Shown one piece after another: positions 1 through 12,808 of a stretch of DNA of 64,000 bases. Below the pieces are notes generated by a model. That model had not been told where the DNA came from. It made no database searches and saw only the letters and a list, made by a program, of their open reading frames with translations. The stretch spans positions 1,798,001 to 1,862,000 of the forward strand of contig JAKULF010000004.1 of the NCBI GenBank assembly GCA_022661535.1, read 5' to 3'. Both the position numbers and the translations under genes were made by a program. Position 1 is the first letter of the stretch; every line of letters starts with the position of its first letter. Source of the stretch: Eutypa lata. Lineage: Eukaryota > Ascomycota > Sordariomycetes > Xylariales > Diatrypaceae.

Positions 1-3000
1 CGGGCTTCCTGCAAGGTGTCTCAGAAAATAATTCCTTGGAGCTGGGAAATGGAGGGAGAGCTTTTCCCCTCACCCCTCTCTTGTCACTGACCGGACCCCC
101 TCATGGGAAGCGCTTCAAATGGCTCTCGTTTCCTCCACATATCTTTTACGAAAGGGTCCCTTGATCATAACATCTCGTTATATAATGTACACTAGACTCA
201 CACAGATTGAAAATGCTGCGCTTTATCTCGTGCAATTCAACCTAGGACTGTACCTATCTGCCAGTTTCTAAGCAACCCCCGCCGATGCTTGGCATTAAAG
301 CTGCATACTACTACTCTATCAATCTTCTTGGAGAGCGGCAGCCTGTCACAAAGTTACCCAGGCCTATAGGAAGTTATAAATATCATTGGGGAACCTGCCG
401 GGCTAGCCAGTTAGCAAACTTTAAGCCATTAGTGTCTCAGCTTATCGCGATCGATCGAGTTATAATGATTATCCGGCCCCAACGCGCTCCCAGGAAACAC
501 CGGCTGTTCCTATATGCAGCGTCAAAGCTTGAGTTTATTGAAGTCTAGTATCTCTAACCAAGTTTGTATTAACGTCAACCAAGATCCCCCTCCACCCCCC
601 CTAAGCTGCGCCTCGTGGATTCACCGAAGCGACCATTCCAACTCAAAATACGAAGCTACCGGGAAACCTCCAACGGCCGGCTTGTGGCGGCGTCGGAATT
701 TGGTGACTAAGATTCAGAACGCTGCTCGTGAAAAGCCTCTTGGAACCACGAAAGACGTCATGAGGCCTCCTGTATGTTAGACACCGCATGTCTATTCATC
801 ATGTGTATATATACAGATCTAGTATACCCGCTCGATTGCAACATAGTGCTTTATGGAGGGTGTCGCGAGCTCTTTAGTATGTAGCTTAGCTTAGCTTAGG
901 TAGGTAACGGTAGCCAGGGGTTCGGTCCAATTAGGATAGGCGTCTTATCATGACCCCATTATTAGTTTACCATTCCACGCATCATATCGAAGTGATTGTA
1001 TCCTCTTCTTTCATTTTGAGGCCTATTTTGAAGTTTGCGAGAAGGACTTCGGTATTGTGATAGGGTCAGGATGAGGAATGCCCCTCCGCGGGTGATCCAT
1101 AAGGCCGGGCATCTTAACCCCCTCAATCGGCTTGATGCATAGTCATATATACATCTTATAATAAAGCCCTTCATTAATGCCCGAGAAGGGGGGAGAACCA
1201 TTCACGCCTTAGCAACCTGAAGTTGCAAGAGATACTGCTAGACGATGGCGATCATGTTCATGTGAAATCGAATAGCCCGTCTTCTGCAGATCACATCCGG
1301 ACGGTTAATTCGGATCTCTCCAGAGCCTCCTCTGAAGTTCCGCAGGGTGCTTGCTGGATTGATATGATGGTAAGCAACGCGGCATGACATTGGGCGATTC
1401 TTCATGCAGCAGCCAGAGACTTCTGAAACGGGGGCCACTCTACCTCAACTTGCATCGAAGCAGGGAAGTCTGAGTATGAAACGACAGCAGAACATGCCAC
1501 ATGGCTGCCCACCATCTTCAAAATTAATTTTGGGATGCTCGAAAGTTACGAAACCCCAACCACGATATCCGCCTGCTTGTATAGTTAGTAGCCCATCAAT
1601 GGGTACTTACGAAGTAGGTAATCTCCAATACCCCAGGTTTATGATATCAATCCCTTTAAGTTGGTTTTTCGTTTGTCAAAATTTTTTGTTCTACCCCAAA
1701 TATTCAACGTAGGTGACTATAACAGACCCCTTGATTCACAGTCGGCACCGAGACATCGCAGTTTGTGCCCCTACACTCTCTGCCAAACTACCTACACGCT
1801 TCCATCACATACCGTCCGTTTATCCCGCAAGGCAGCAACAGGCTGCCTTGGGGGCAACCAACCAACCAAGAGCGTGCTCGTGGGGTGAGGGGGTAAAGGT
1901 CAGCTTTGGGCTCCTAGCCGATTATTCATCTGAAAAAGATTCACCTTTCTACCAATCAAGCAAACTATGGGAGTGAGGGAACGAGCATCCATTTGCTCTT
2001 ATCCTAGTCACAACCCCCACGGGCGGCTGCAAAAAGCCGAAGTGAGACTGTCGTTGTCTAGAATTCTTCTAGATCGACACACGGATCCCGTCCCGACTGA
2101 GATTCTCTTCTTACAGACCTGTCCCAGTAGCTACCTACCCACCTGTTATTTAGATCTAGTATGCACTTGTTCCTAGCCGCGTGTTATTGTCACGTTTTTT
2201 TACTATCACGGACCTGCACAGATTTGCTTTTTCTTCTTTCTATTTTCTTCCCTTGGGGTTGTACAAGCAATCCCCACTGGGTGGGAAGGGATGTGATAAG
2301 GCAGCAGCAGCAGCAGTACCCAACTGTGCCTCGGTGATCACATCTCCGCCCGGTAACAGAACTGCTACTGATTCTTTGGAGGGAGAGAAGCAAGAGGAGA
2401 AAGAGAAGGAAGAGCCGAATGTGTCGCGAGATATTGAACTATTTGGAGACTGGACTTCCACTTACCCGGGGACTGTTATCCAACATCCCTAGCGCTTATC
2501 CGAGCAGATTTTTGAAACGGACAGTTAGTTAAGCTGAGTCGGAATCCGGAGAAATCACTCCAATCGGATGATGAAGGCCTCTGGATGTTAATTGGATGAA
2601 TAGCTAATCTTATAAGGTAACTAGTAACCCCGGGGCCCGGGCTCTAGTTAGCAGAAAAAAAGAAAGAAAAAAGAAGAAGAAGAGGAAGAAGATATACTGC
2701 TGACTCATAACAGGGTGATTGTCGAATTGGGGCTGGCAAATCATAAGCCTAACCGGGGATTACTGGCTCAGTCGACTCCTCCTCAATGGCGTTGACCCGC
2801 GTGTTCTCGAGGTCACATGTCGCGGCCAGCTTTGTTAGGCATTACCAGCCGACGCACTGATCACTGGAGGACCATCACGAAGTCGATGTTAGATATGTAG
2901 GTAGTTAGGTGATGGTATTCAACTTGACAGGGGGTTTCACAACAATATTGTATTTACCCCTAAGTCACTTATTAACTTTACGTAGATAGTTTCTGTTCAA

Positions 3001-6000
3001 ATAGCAAAATTAAGACCAGGATCCTACGTGCAGTTCTGATAGACCGTCACTAGAGGTTAGGATATATTCCAGGATGCCTTGTTCCTGGACCCGGTGAATC
3101 TTCACGCCCTCGCATAGTTAATGACTCTTACCTCATATTGAACATGTGCCCAATTCTTTAGCACCGACAAAGCTTATCACCCGGACCCCGGTCTGGGGGT
3201 TTGTGGATAAGCTGAAGTAAATCTTACGCCAGCAGTAGTAGGTAGTGCTCCTGCTCGGCCGACAACAATAAGACATTGATTACCCGCCTGTTACCTACCT
3301 AGACTTAGTCTAACTTGGGGATCCTAGGACTTCGCATACATACGAGCAAATTTGATGATGAGATCGGTTGGAGATATTAGCAAAGCGCTAAGCTAGTCAG
3401 GTGTGTGCCAACCATCGTCGGCGGCGGCGGCAAATACTGACGAATACGGTCTGACGATGAGGCACAAGAGCCGCGTCCCTCCAGATCGTTGACGCTTAAT
3501 TACGGAACCCTGACTATCTATCTATCTGGCCCGTTCTCTAACCAAGGACCGGGCGCCTCGGGTTCCATCGCTACTGCACTGTCCCGCTTCGGTAGTTATT
3601 GGTAACGCGCTATAAGGCCTGCGTTCAAGGAATACCAGCTCTTGGGAAATTTAAGCCCGACCTTTCCACCCGCGGATACACACACTTCCAGTGTAGGTAT
3701 ACGTAAGTGTACTCTCTCGGTTGTTGTCGCGTAGTGTAAGTTAGGCGCTCTCATGCATCCAAGGATCGTCAAGTGGCTTGGTAAGTTTTTGCTCACCCCT
3801 CCTTCACCTAGGTAGGTATTTATTCGTTACTACATACATAGTAACGAAAGGCCCGATGGAGATCTCAAGGTTGGCTCCTCTGCTCCAAGAGGATTTGATC
3901 ATATGGTTATAACTATATACGAAAGCCCCTGTAGCGACTCGGGGTTCTAATATGTAGTGCATATTTCCTGTCATGTCAGAAAGTTCCAAACACCGAATAA
4001 CTAGAAGTACATACTTAGGTATGTAACTACATATAGTTATTGAATTCTATCTCCTCTTGATTCATATTGATTGATTGATAGTCACAGGGCTGAAGTTAGC
4101 GCAACGTGGCGGGCAGGGGTTGCATGCATTGCCCCTGGTAGGAATAATCAAGATTGCATAGTGTCCTGTCCCACTTACCTGTTAGGGGCCCGTGATGGCA
4201 GGACTTGGCAGGATTTTGTTTTTCACCACTACCTACTAGTAGAAGGCCCCTCAGCCCTACATAGGAGGGCCTCGACCATCGTGTCCGGGTCTGCCGGCAG
4301 TAACTACAGTATTGGGTTTGAATTTTTGCCTGAAATTTGGAACGTGCACAGTAGCAGAGTAGTTAGTAACCTCAGTTCCTTGCTTGAATCTTGTATCTCC
4401 CGGCAGCACAAACGTGTTCCCGTCAGTCGATAGTCTGCATTATGAGAGGTAATACAGACCAGCAACCTACATGTAATTAAGTACCTACTCAGGTATGTAT
4501 GTATGTATGTATGTAGCTATTGTAACTTGCAGACTTACTGTGTAAACAATGCGGGGTTCATCGCTCCCCTGCCTAAGTATGTACATACCTGCAGCCTAAG
4601 TCTTGGTTTGTCGATCCTTCTTCATGTATGTATCGTACTATCTAGGAGGTAGTTACTTACTCTTCATTTTTCCCTCTCCCATCAAAACGACTGCGAGACC
4701 TCTGGCTCTGGCTCTGGCTCTGTAGGTACTATGTAGGTATGTGTAACTGGCGGACTCACGGCATCGCTCAGGGCGCGGAAGCATCCTTTGAGAAGCCGAT
4801 CCCAGCTAATACCCGTGGTACGTAACACCGCGCACATACACGAGCTGTCATGAATCCACTCTTCAGGCACCACGTTCACTTGGTGTATCCAAGCATTTGA
4901 AGGCTTTCAATGTTGCTAACCCCACTGTCCTGTATGTATGCATGTATGTATGTATGGTTATATGCCCTGTATGACCCTAAACTCGGGAGCGGTGGGTTTA
5001 GCAGGGAGTGGTGATCATCGCTGCGGAGTGGTGCATCTACCTGCGGTTCGGGTCCGGCTCCATGCGGCGGGTAGCAACGTCGGATACTATGGCCGGCGCT
5101 GCTGCGTATGCGAATATACTCCGGTGTGGGACACCATGTAGGTAGGCAAAGGCGAGCAGGGCTATTAGCAGGTACCCGTGCCCTTTCTTTTTGGGGACAT
5201 CTTCTTATTGGGAAGACAATCCGACTTTAATCTACATCGAGGGTGCGAACGCGGGAATCTAAAAACCAGGTAGGGTATTCGCACGGGTACAGGAGCGAGT
5301 CGTTGGGAGCGCAGGGCTTTGAGAGTGTGCTACCTATCTCGGATGCTCGAAGCAGAAAGCTAATTTAGACCTCCCGAGCGAAGGCGCTTAAAACCCTTGC
5401 GACGGCGGCATTCAATATCGGCTTCTCTCGTAGTTCTTTTTGCATTGGGTTGGAGCGGCATCGCAGGCGCTGTCACTGGCGCTGTTCGGGAAAAGCCGAT
5501 GAAGCGTACGTGTAAATCGAGCGCTAGGGGAAAGCCGATCGACTGCCGGACGTATCAACGTTTTGCACCTTTGCACAGGGAGGACAGTGTTGAACCCCAT
5601 AGCTTAGTGCAGAGCAGGAAATGGTTCCGGATGGGAAAGATGGGATGTAATCCCGGGACTAGGAAGATTGGCAAATAGGGGTAGGTGGTCGCATGAGATT
5701 TATCTACATGTAGGTAGATGACGACTCAATAGCCAACCGCGGAACTGTGCATTGGCCGGCCGATGTTACGTCACGTAAGCATGAAAGTCTAGATTCGACA
5801 GGAAGAGTGGTATTGGGTTGGTATATAAGAGAACAAGATAAGGAAGGAACCTGTCTGTCCTCGCTAGGTACGTCGTGACTTAATGGGGGGCAGCCTATCC
5901 TACAATTGACGCAGTAGCCTGGAATATAATTGTCCATACGTCTACTTCAGGGGTCGAATACACGATCGTTTTCTCAAAAGGACGGTCTACGTTAAAGACT

Positions 6001-6397
6001 AATAGACATTATTAAATAAAGATAGGAGATGACTCAACTTATATCTGCATTTACCATGCTTGCCGAGGTGATCTGGCCAGATATCTGGAACATCTCTCCA
6101 TAATCTCAAGTTTTTATGTGAATGGTGATGCTTGTATCGTTCTAACACTACCTAGGTAGATATAATATAGCCTTTGTACAATCGACTACGGCCTGGCTTC
6201 CTTGGCTTCCTTAGGAGAGACCGGACGCTCCTGCATGAGATAAATGCAGTATGATGTCGCAGTTACTATGTTTGATACTAGATAATAGTTAGAGCTTAAC
6301 GCTTAAATGACAAACCTTTCACCTATGTCTCTGCTTTGATTCTTTTCTTTTCCAATTGTGGGATCGCATTAGCCGACAGAAGAAATACCCGTGCAAC
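1..6397. other. Gene-poor stretch with simple repeats
   Basis: I see no supportable gene here. The longest open frames are about 120 codons, have no recognisable domain, and their edges do not fit splice junctions of a longer gene. The stretch holds scattered GGTA/TACC runs, a tagct-type repeat near 883-900, a purine-rich run at 2655-2695, a short GGC run near 3418-3431, GTAT repeats near 4493-4515 and 4931-4957, and a six-base repeat at 4701-4722. The last few hundred bases are the probable promoter and leader of the esterase gene at 6398. Confidence 0.6.
4493..4957. repeat. GTAT microsatellites and a GGCTCT hexanucleotide repeat
   Basis: Two short GTAT (ATGT) tracts, at about 4493-4515 and 4931-4957, flank a tandem hexanucleotide of roughly four units at 4701-4722. 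They lie in non-coding DNA. The GTAT units belong to the same tetranucleotide family that recurs across all intergenic DNA of this window. Confidence 0.8.
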
Positions 6398-7838
6398 ATG
6401 GGGCTCTTCAGGATCATCTACGGATCCTTATATCCTTCGGGGCCTACTCAAACCTACAAAGACAAGCAAAGTCTAACCACCAAGTCCTCAGCTCCCGAGA
6501 CGAATACGACGCCTTGGTTCCGGTTCCGGTTCCGGTTCCGTCCTACAAGATACCGCTTCTTTTTCCTCGGCGGGCTTCGGAATCTTCGGCGCAAACCAGC
6601 TGGTCTCCTCATTGCGTGCGTATTTCTTGCCGCAGTTGCCTTTTACTTGAAATCCCAATACGGCCCAGCACAGCGTTATCAGTCTTGGGAATGCACCTTT
6701 CCACCTGATAATGGTGCAGAGTTGGGCCATCGGGCTTCGATAGATACGTTTGCCAAATTCAAGCACCGTGGTGTTGGCTGCGATGTTTCATCTTTGGACC
6801 TACATAAACCATTTGGATCGCTCTGCCCCGACAAGAACTCCGTGCTGAGGGCTATGTCAAATGGGGGCCGAGCTGGCAAGGATGCGCCATACGTCCCTCG
6901 AGGATGTGACATGCGGTGGTACGACACGAAAGAGGTGTGCGAGATCTTAAACAGATTTTCCCAAGTGGTCCTAGTGGGGGACTCCATGTTGAGACATATC
7001 ATTGGTGCCTTGAATGTAGTCATTCGAGAAGACCTCGGCTATGGAGGCGTCACGGACTGGAACTTCAGTGACGAAGAGCGGTACAGTTAAAATGTTTCAT
7101 TCTGCGACACGGCTGATAGATTCAGCTGACCTTGGGAAAAACAGACGCCAGTGTTTCTGCTACAACCAATTTGATGTTCAGAACTGTTCGGTCCAAGGCA
7201 TCTACAGCACTCACGACGTGCTGGAGCACGATGAGTTAAGTCTACACTGCCCGAAATTAGTGAACAATTGGCAAATGGAGCTGCGAAGTAAGGAGCTAGA
7301 TGATGTTAGGTTGTCGCCAACTCCTTACATACTAATAAATTCCGTAGTGGAGCAGGTTGTGCGGTATCCCATCCCAGATGAGGAAGTATCCCGACTTAAA
7401 GAGGCTTTGACGTCTCATACAACTCGGCCCAGGGCCTTCATTCTAGGGCACGGACTTTGGAATGACCTCGATCTACGTCAATGTGGTGCTTGGTTGGATT
7501 CCATTATCGCTCCTATCCAGGTTGCGCTCAAGCATCGCAGCGGGCGGCACGGCCGCACCCACGATGGCCAACTGCCAATCCTTCTTGTGACACCCAACGC
7601 AGCGGGAGAGAGGAAACCGAATGAATGGCTTATCACGCAGGGAAACAAAGCTCTGGTCGGGTTCGAAAAGGCCATGGCGGTTGATGCAGCTAAAAGAGGG
7701 ATCGATCACTTGGGGACGTGGAACATGAGTATCCAAGCGACGCTATACGATGGAGTCCACATGGACTTGCGGGGTAATCTCGTCAAGGCGATGATGGTGT
7801 TGAATTGGTTGGACCTCTTGGAGTTCCAACGAAGCTAG
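6398..7838 (+). CDS. Membrane-anchored SGNH/GDSL-type (PC-esterase-like) protein
   Basis: Two exons, 6398-7080 and 7145-7838, flank a 64 nt intron (GT at 7081, branch-like gctgac, AG at 7144) and give 458 residues. The first in-frame ATG is at 6398; the upstream extension of the frame has only TTG. A cytoplasmic N-terminus contains an RFRFRFR stretch made by a TTCCGG repeat. One hydrophobic segment at about 68-84 predicts a type II membrane protein, probably in the Golgi or secretory path. The lumenal part carries a GDSMLRH block (Ser196), GHGLWN (329-334) and a DGVH block (Asp430, His433). This is the usual order of SGNH acyl-esterase/acyltransferase motifs, as in the PC-esterase and trichome-birefringence-like families, whose members modify glycans. 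The substrate is unknown. It is a stand-alone gene with no operon-like neighbours. Confidence 0.78.
6517..6541 (+). repeat. In-frame TTCCGG hexanucleotide repeat
   Basis: About four tandem ttccgg units lie inside exon 1 of the esterase gene and encode alternating Phe-Arg just before the membrane segment. Length changes by whole units would keep the frame and alter the charge next to the membrane anchor. Confidence 0.8.
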
Positions 7839-9193
7839 GAGGATTGTGTAGGTTGCGGCGCCGGTGGGAAGGTGCATACATATTGTTCATGGCGGGCGCC
7901 TCGTAACAGGAAACGAATGGAGTAACTTACGAGTTGTTCATGCTTGGTAGGCTTGAGAATGCCACTTAGCTGCAGCTAGCTAAGGGAACCTATAGGTAGT
8001 CCTTTCTTAGTAGAGTCGCAGCGTAGCATTCGGAAATACCTCGATTAATTCTATCTGCGGGAGAAGGTCAAAGGGATTAATAGAACACTGATATCAAATG
8101 CCATCACCGCTACTTTGTTTTTCTTTTTCTTACCTACTTCCGTTCTTGGACAACTGAGGAAGTTGATGATAATAATAGACAAGATTCACATGCAACGAAC
8201 AACATGACGTGTAGTTAAAGGATTCACTATACTGCTTCTGTAACCTGCATATGTAGCCAAAAGCCAGCATTTTCCATTATTATGCCGAAAAGGCCAGTGA
8301 CCACACGGCCTCTCCGAGCGGGCCCTCAGTAGTAGATCTTAGATACAACCGAGAGGGGCAGAGGGGTTACCTATACTTAAGGAGGCAAAAGGAGGGGCCT
8401 TGTTCGGCAGTACTCCCCAGTGGCAGAGAGGTTAACCCCACCTAACTTAAATGCTGTTGTATTAAAAGTTCCATCATGGACATCTTTTTTTGGTAACGCA
8501 TTCCGCGGGCGGAGGACTTTCGATGTTGGACTTTCGATGGACTCCGAAGGGCTGGTTGCATCGGGTTTACTCCTACATCTCCACATCTAGGGCATGTATG
8601 TAGGTATGAAGAGTAAGCACATTCATTCTCCTGATGATTGTCCTTGCTTATACATATAGAGGATGCAGCAGCATAACGCACATTCTCACACGTGTCCGAC
8701 CCTTGCAAACCCAGGCAGGTCTTTTTTTAAACCATCTCTTCGGGAATGGATTTTCGATGATCTGGTATTTCAAAGTAGCTTACTTAATAGGCCTTTTTCT
8801 CCGTGGTGGCATCGGCTAACGGGCTGCCCCATTATGCATAATACCGGCCTACCTAATTATATAGGCTGCCTAGGCAGTCCTACGTACTATTTATTATAGG
8901 TATAGTAGCGATTTACTACCTACCTTCTCTATATGTAGATACGGTAAACCTAGACTAAGTACCTACCTACTTACTTAACTTACCTAACTTTTATACACGA
9001 TCACTTAAACTAGTCGGTCCATTCATTCACAATTCACCAGTCTCCCTTCTACATATTCTCGATCTTTTATCTTACCCGACTGAGACTTCCTCTAAGTTTT
9101 ATTGATCTTTGTGCTACCTACGCGGCAGATCGCATTTCTCACTCACCCAACTAAAAACCACGACCTACGTCAAAATACCACCCACCCGCAATT
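7839..9193. other. Intergenic region; leader of the methyltransferase gene
   Basis: No gene is supported. The part at about 9000-9190 is pyrimidine-rich and ends in an A/C-rich stretch immediately before the ATG at 9194, typical of a filamentous-fungal promoter and 5' leader. GGTA/TACC runs occur around 8900-8990. Confidence 0.55.
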
Positions 9194-10849
9194 ATGGATC
9201 CCATGGACACTGACCCGCCTGAGGGCACAGATGTTGCACCCGTAGCAGCTCATCCCGCGGCGGCGCCAGTTCATTATGATTACCAGTCTGACGCTGCAAG
9301 CATGCTGACCACGCCGACGTTGCAGATCGATGTGAGTTTCGTGTTGTGTCACCGTCATGTTCCAATAAGAGCTTCCCTTGTGTTCCTATCTATCGACATT
9401 TGCGTATCCAACCAGCTCCGGCCGATATGGAATTCTATCATTATGCCTTGACCTTTTTCATGTCCTTGATTCGAGGCCTGGGGTTTGACGGAAGATAAGA
9501 TCTATATGGAACTAACCGTTGGCTCAACGCATTTAGAACCACTCGGATAGAGACTCTGCTCTGGGAGGCATGAGTAATATGTAAGTATGATTATTATCTA
9601 GTTACGTCTCCTAGAATATTGTTAATATATTCAAATCATTAGGTCATCAACTATGAGTGTTACTGAGAGCATTTACGACCATATTGTTGAGAATGGAAGA
9701 ACATATCATCGATATAAAGAGGGTAAATACATGCTACCCAATGACGAGGTAAGGCGTACCCCCACGTGAACACCCGCCGTTAAGGTTAAGGACCTGTGCT
9801 AATATTGGCTAAATAAGACCGAACAAGACAGATTAGGTATTGCCTATTCTGAACCATCAAATTCGTTGTCTTTTAGCTTACGCGGAATTTTAGATTTTCA
9901 ACACCGGATATATACATTATACAGCGAAGGAAAGCTTTACCATTCGCCCATCGACGAGAATGTTAGCAATGTCTTAGACGTTGCCACTGGAACGGGAATT
10001 TGGGCGATCGAATTTGGTGAGGAGACCTACAGGTGGCCCATAATACCGACCGATGCTGACTGGCTGACCGTTTAAGGCCGGGATCATCCTGGAACGAATG
10101 TGCTAGGAACGGATCTATCACCAATCCAACCTCCCTAGTACGTACCAAGTAATCTCTAGCTTGCAACATGATGCGCTGGTTAACGATTAGCGACAGTGCG
10201 CCACCAAATGTTTCGTTCGAGATATGCGATGCCGAAGACGAGTGGTCTTTTAGTCAGAAGTTTGACTTTATCCATATGCGTGCCATCGTGACCTGTTTCA
10301 TGGACCCGAAGGCCGTATTCAGGCAGGCATACGATGCACTAGAGCCCGGCGGTTATCTTGAGCTTCGTGATCCCATCATGCCATTTCAGTTCTTAACACC
10401 ACCAGCCGAGGATTGCGCTCTTAAAGAATGGGGTGAGAAGATAACCGAGGCCGCCTCTCGGATCGGCCGACACTGGACGAATGCCCAATACTATAGTGCA
10501 TGGCTACAGGAGCTCGGATGCGTCAACATTGTCGAGACAAGAGAACATGTCGGCCTCAATCCATGGATGAAGGGTGGCCGCAATAAACAACTCGCCATGT
10601 TACTCGGAAACGATATGAGCAATGGACTCGAAAGCATGAGCATGGCACTTTTCACTAGGGTTCTAGGATGGGAACCTGAGAGGGTGCATGAGTTGCTGGA
10701 ACGTGTGAGACAGGACATGGCGGACCCGAAAGTCCGTGCTTACTCTGAAGGGTGAGTTTGTCCCCCCCCTTTATTTTCACCTTAGGGAAATATATCTAAC
10801 GGAGGATAGAGTACATGTGTATGGAATGAAGCCATATGATGCAGTTTGA
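9194..10849 (+). CDS. LaeA-like SAM-dependent methyltransferase
   Basis: Eight exons close in phase and give 361 residues: 9194-9331, 9537-9580, 9643-9748, 9818-9836, 9894-10016, 10077-10137, 10197-10751 and 10810-10849. Introns 2-7 are 57-69 nt and intron 1 is 205 nt. Exon 4 is a 19 nt microexon; skipping or retaining any intron breaks the family pattern. The protein has an acidic, Pro/Ala-rich N-terminus, then a Y..ENGRTYHRYKEGKY entry motif, NDE..QDRLDFQH, SAM motif I VLDVATGTG (129-137), and a GTDLSPIQP block. FDFIHMRA and the GGYLELRD post-motif follow, with a short VYG-type end. This is the fungal LaeA-like/TAM-domain family. LaeA itself is a nuclear regulator of secondary metabolism, but most paralogues have unknown substrates. 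The gene converges on the Zn2Cys6 gene, leaving 120 bp between stop codons. Confidence 0.88.
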
Positions 10850-10969
10850 GTAATACACATTGATCTGTTTATTAAGATATAAATCATGGCGAATAAGTTT
10901 ACATGAGTTTATATGCGCTATTGCTGTTCTATCAATTGAAGCATACTTGCAGTGATGAGTACGTCTTCC

Positions 10970-12776
10970 TCACAGCTCCGGATATTCATTATACTGCGCC
11001 CCTTCAATGCCGGTCAAATCAATATCCGATGGTGTGTCAGTGGCCCAACCCATCGTCATCGCTGCCCACACTGCAATATCTGGAGTTAGCAATTGCTTCT
11101 TTGTGGATATCTTAGCAAGGCCCTGGGAGTTATCCGGGAGCCCCTTTTGCGCCCGAACACATATACCCCTTTCGGTAACTTCAAGCACCGAAACTTGTGA
11201 TAAAGGGAAGAAGAAGAAAAATATAACTACGAAAAAATTGCTTACGATCATTGTACGGTGCAGGCCTAGGGAGGACGCTCGGGAAATCAACGGGCGCTGC
11301 TGCTGTCAGATCTGGCATGCCTCCGGCCCCGGAACTGACACTCTGCGATGACAGGGTATCGTGCGACATCGCCATCGACAACGATGAGGAATCCGCAGAA
11401 AAGTCGAAGTCCCCTGTAGTAACACCGGTCGGCTGCTGCTGACCGTCCCACGTGCTCAGGTACTGGGATAAAGTTCCGTTGAACATGGGGCACACCTCGA
11501 TGCCTACACGGCTCTGCTCCTCCATGTTTACCGCGTGAGCAGAAGCAGCGGCAGCAGCAGCGTCGAATGCAGCAATCTTCTTGTCGAACTTGGCTTTGAC
11601 GGAGCGCAGAACGACCCTCATGACGGCCGTGGTGGAGATGTCAACCTTTCTACGGCGGCTGTCTCCATCCCCTTCTTTTTCCTCTTCATCGGGGCTTTTA
11701 CTGTCATCCCCATTATTATCACCACTGCCGTCACCTTCCCCTAGCTTCTCCAGATGGGCCCCGAGATCGAGGATCCGCCGCGCCGTCGCCCAGTCGAAGG
11801 CGCAGGAAGACCAGCTATTCGGATTCGGCGCCGAGCGGCTACCGCCACCACCACTGCTGCTGCTGCTGCTGGTGGATAGTATTGACGGGGGTAATGGAAA
11901 CGAGCACCGGAACGCGACGATCAGACCCAGGACAATCCGGGCCCAGTCGGCACCACAGAACCCAGCTCGACGTGCTACCGGGAGCGCCGCGGCGTAGTCT
12001 AAGAGCGACCGCAGCGGTCGCATCGCGGCTAGTAGCTTGTCGGGGTCCACGGTCACTGCTCCCATTTCTGATGACGGGAGTAGACCCCTTTTGTTGTTGT
12101 TGTTGTTGTTGTTTTTGTTGCCACTGCTGCTGCTGCTGTTGTTGTTGTAATGGCGGCGCATGAAAATTAGAGGCCCTGCGACGAGATACACGTTCGCGAA
12201 GAGGGATGCTAGTGTGATGCTTGCTGTGGTTTTTGGGTGTGTGTATGTGTGTGTGTGTTAGCCTTCTGTTTAGCTTGGGAAATGGTGAGTTCAGGAGGCA
12301 AAGTAGGAAGTGGGTAGATAGTATAGATTTGAAAATCAGACAAGTCAAAATCAGAATCAGAATCAAAGGGATACCAAGGAATTATTATATAAACGAGGGA
12401 AATAGACCTACGCGCCGCAGTAAACCGCTCGGGGATGGCGTCCTGCCACTCCCGTAGCTGCGTCTCGAGGCCTATGCGGATCAACTTCTGGTGGTGCTCA
12501 CTCGGGGGAGCCCCGCCGCCGCCGCCGCCGGCCTTCCGGCAGCTCCGATTTAGCTCGTTGATGTCGGTCGCGATGTGCTGTAGCCGCACTAGCCACACTA
12601 GCGTGTGGTCCTGATCGAGAGCGCTGCCCGCCTGTTCCAGTTCGTCGCAGCACCGCGCCACCCACGCGTCGTGCTTCATGATCGGAGGTCGGTCCCATGA
12701 CCAGCAGTAGCTGTTGTTGTTGTTTTGCATCGTCGTTAATTCTGTATGTGGTTTTGGTAGACGGGATGTACTAGGG

Positions 12777-12808
<32 letters not shown>

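Noticed and set aside
4071..4433. 120-codon plus-strand frame
   Set aside because: No recognisable domain or composition typical of a secreted small protein; treated as chance.
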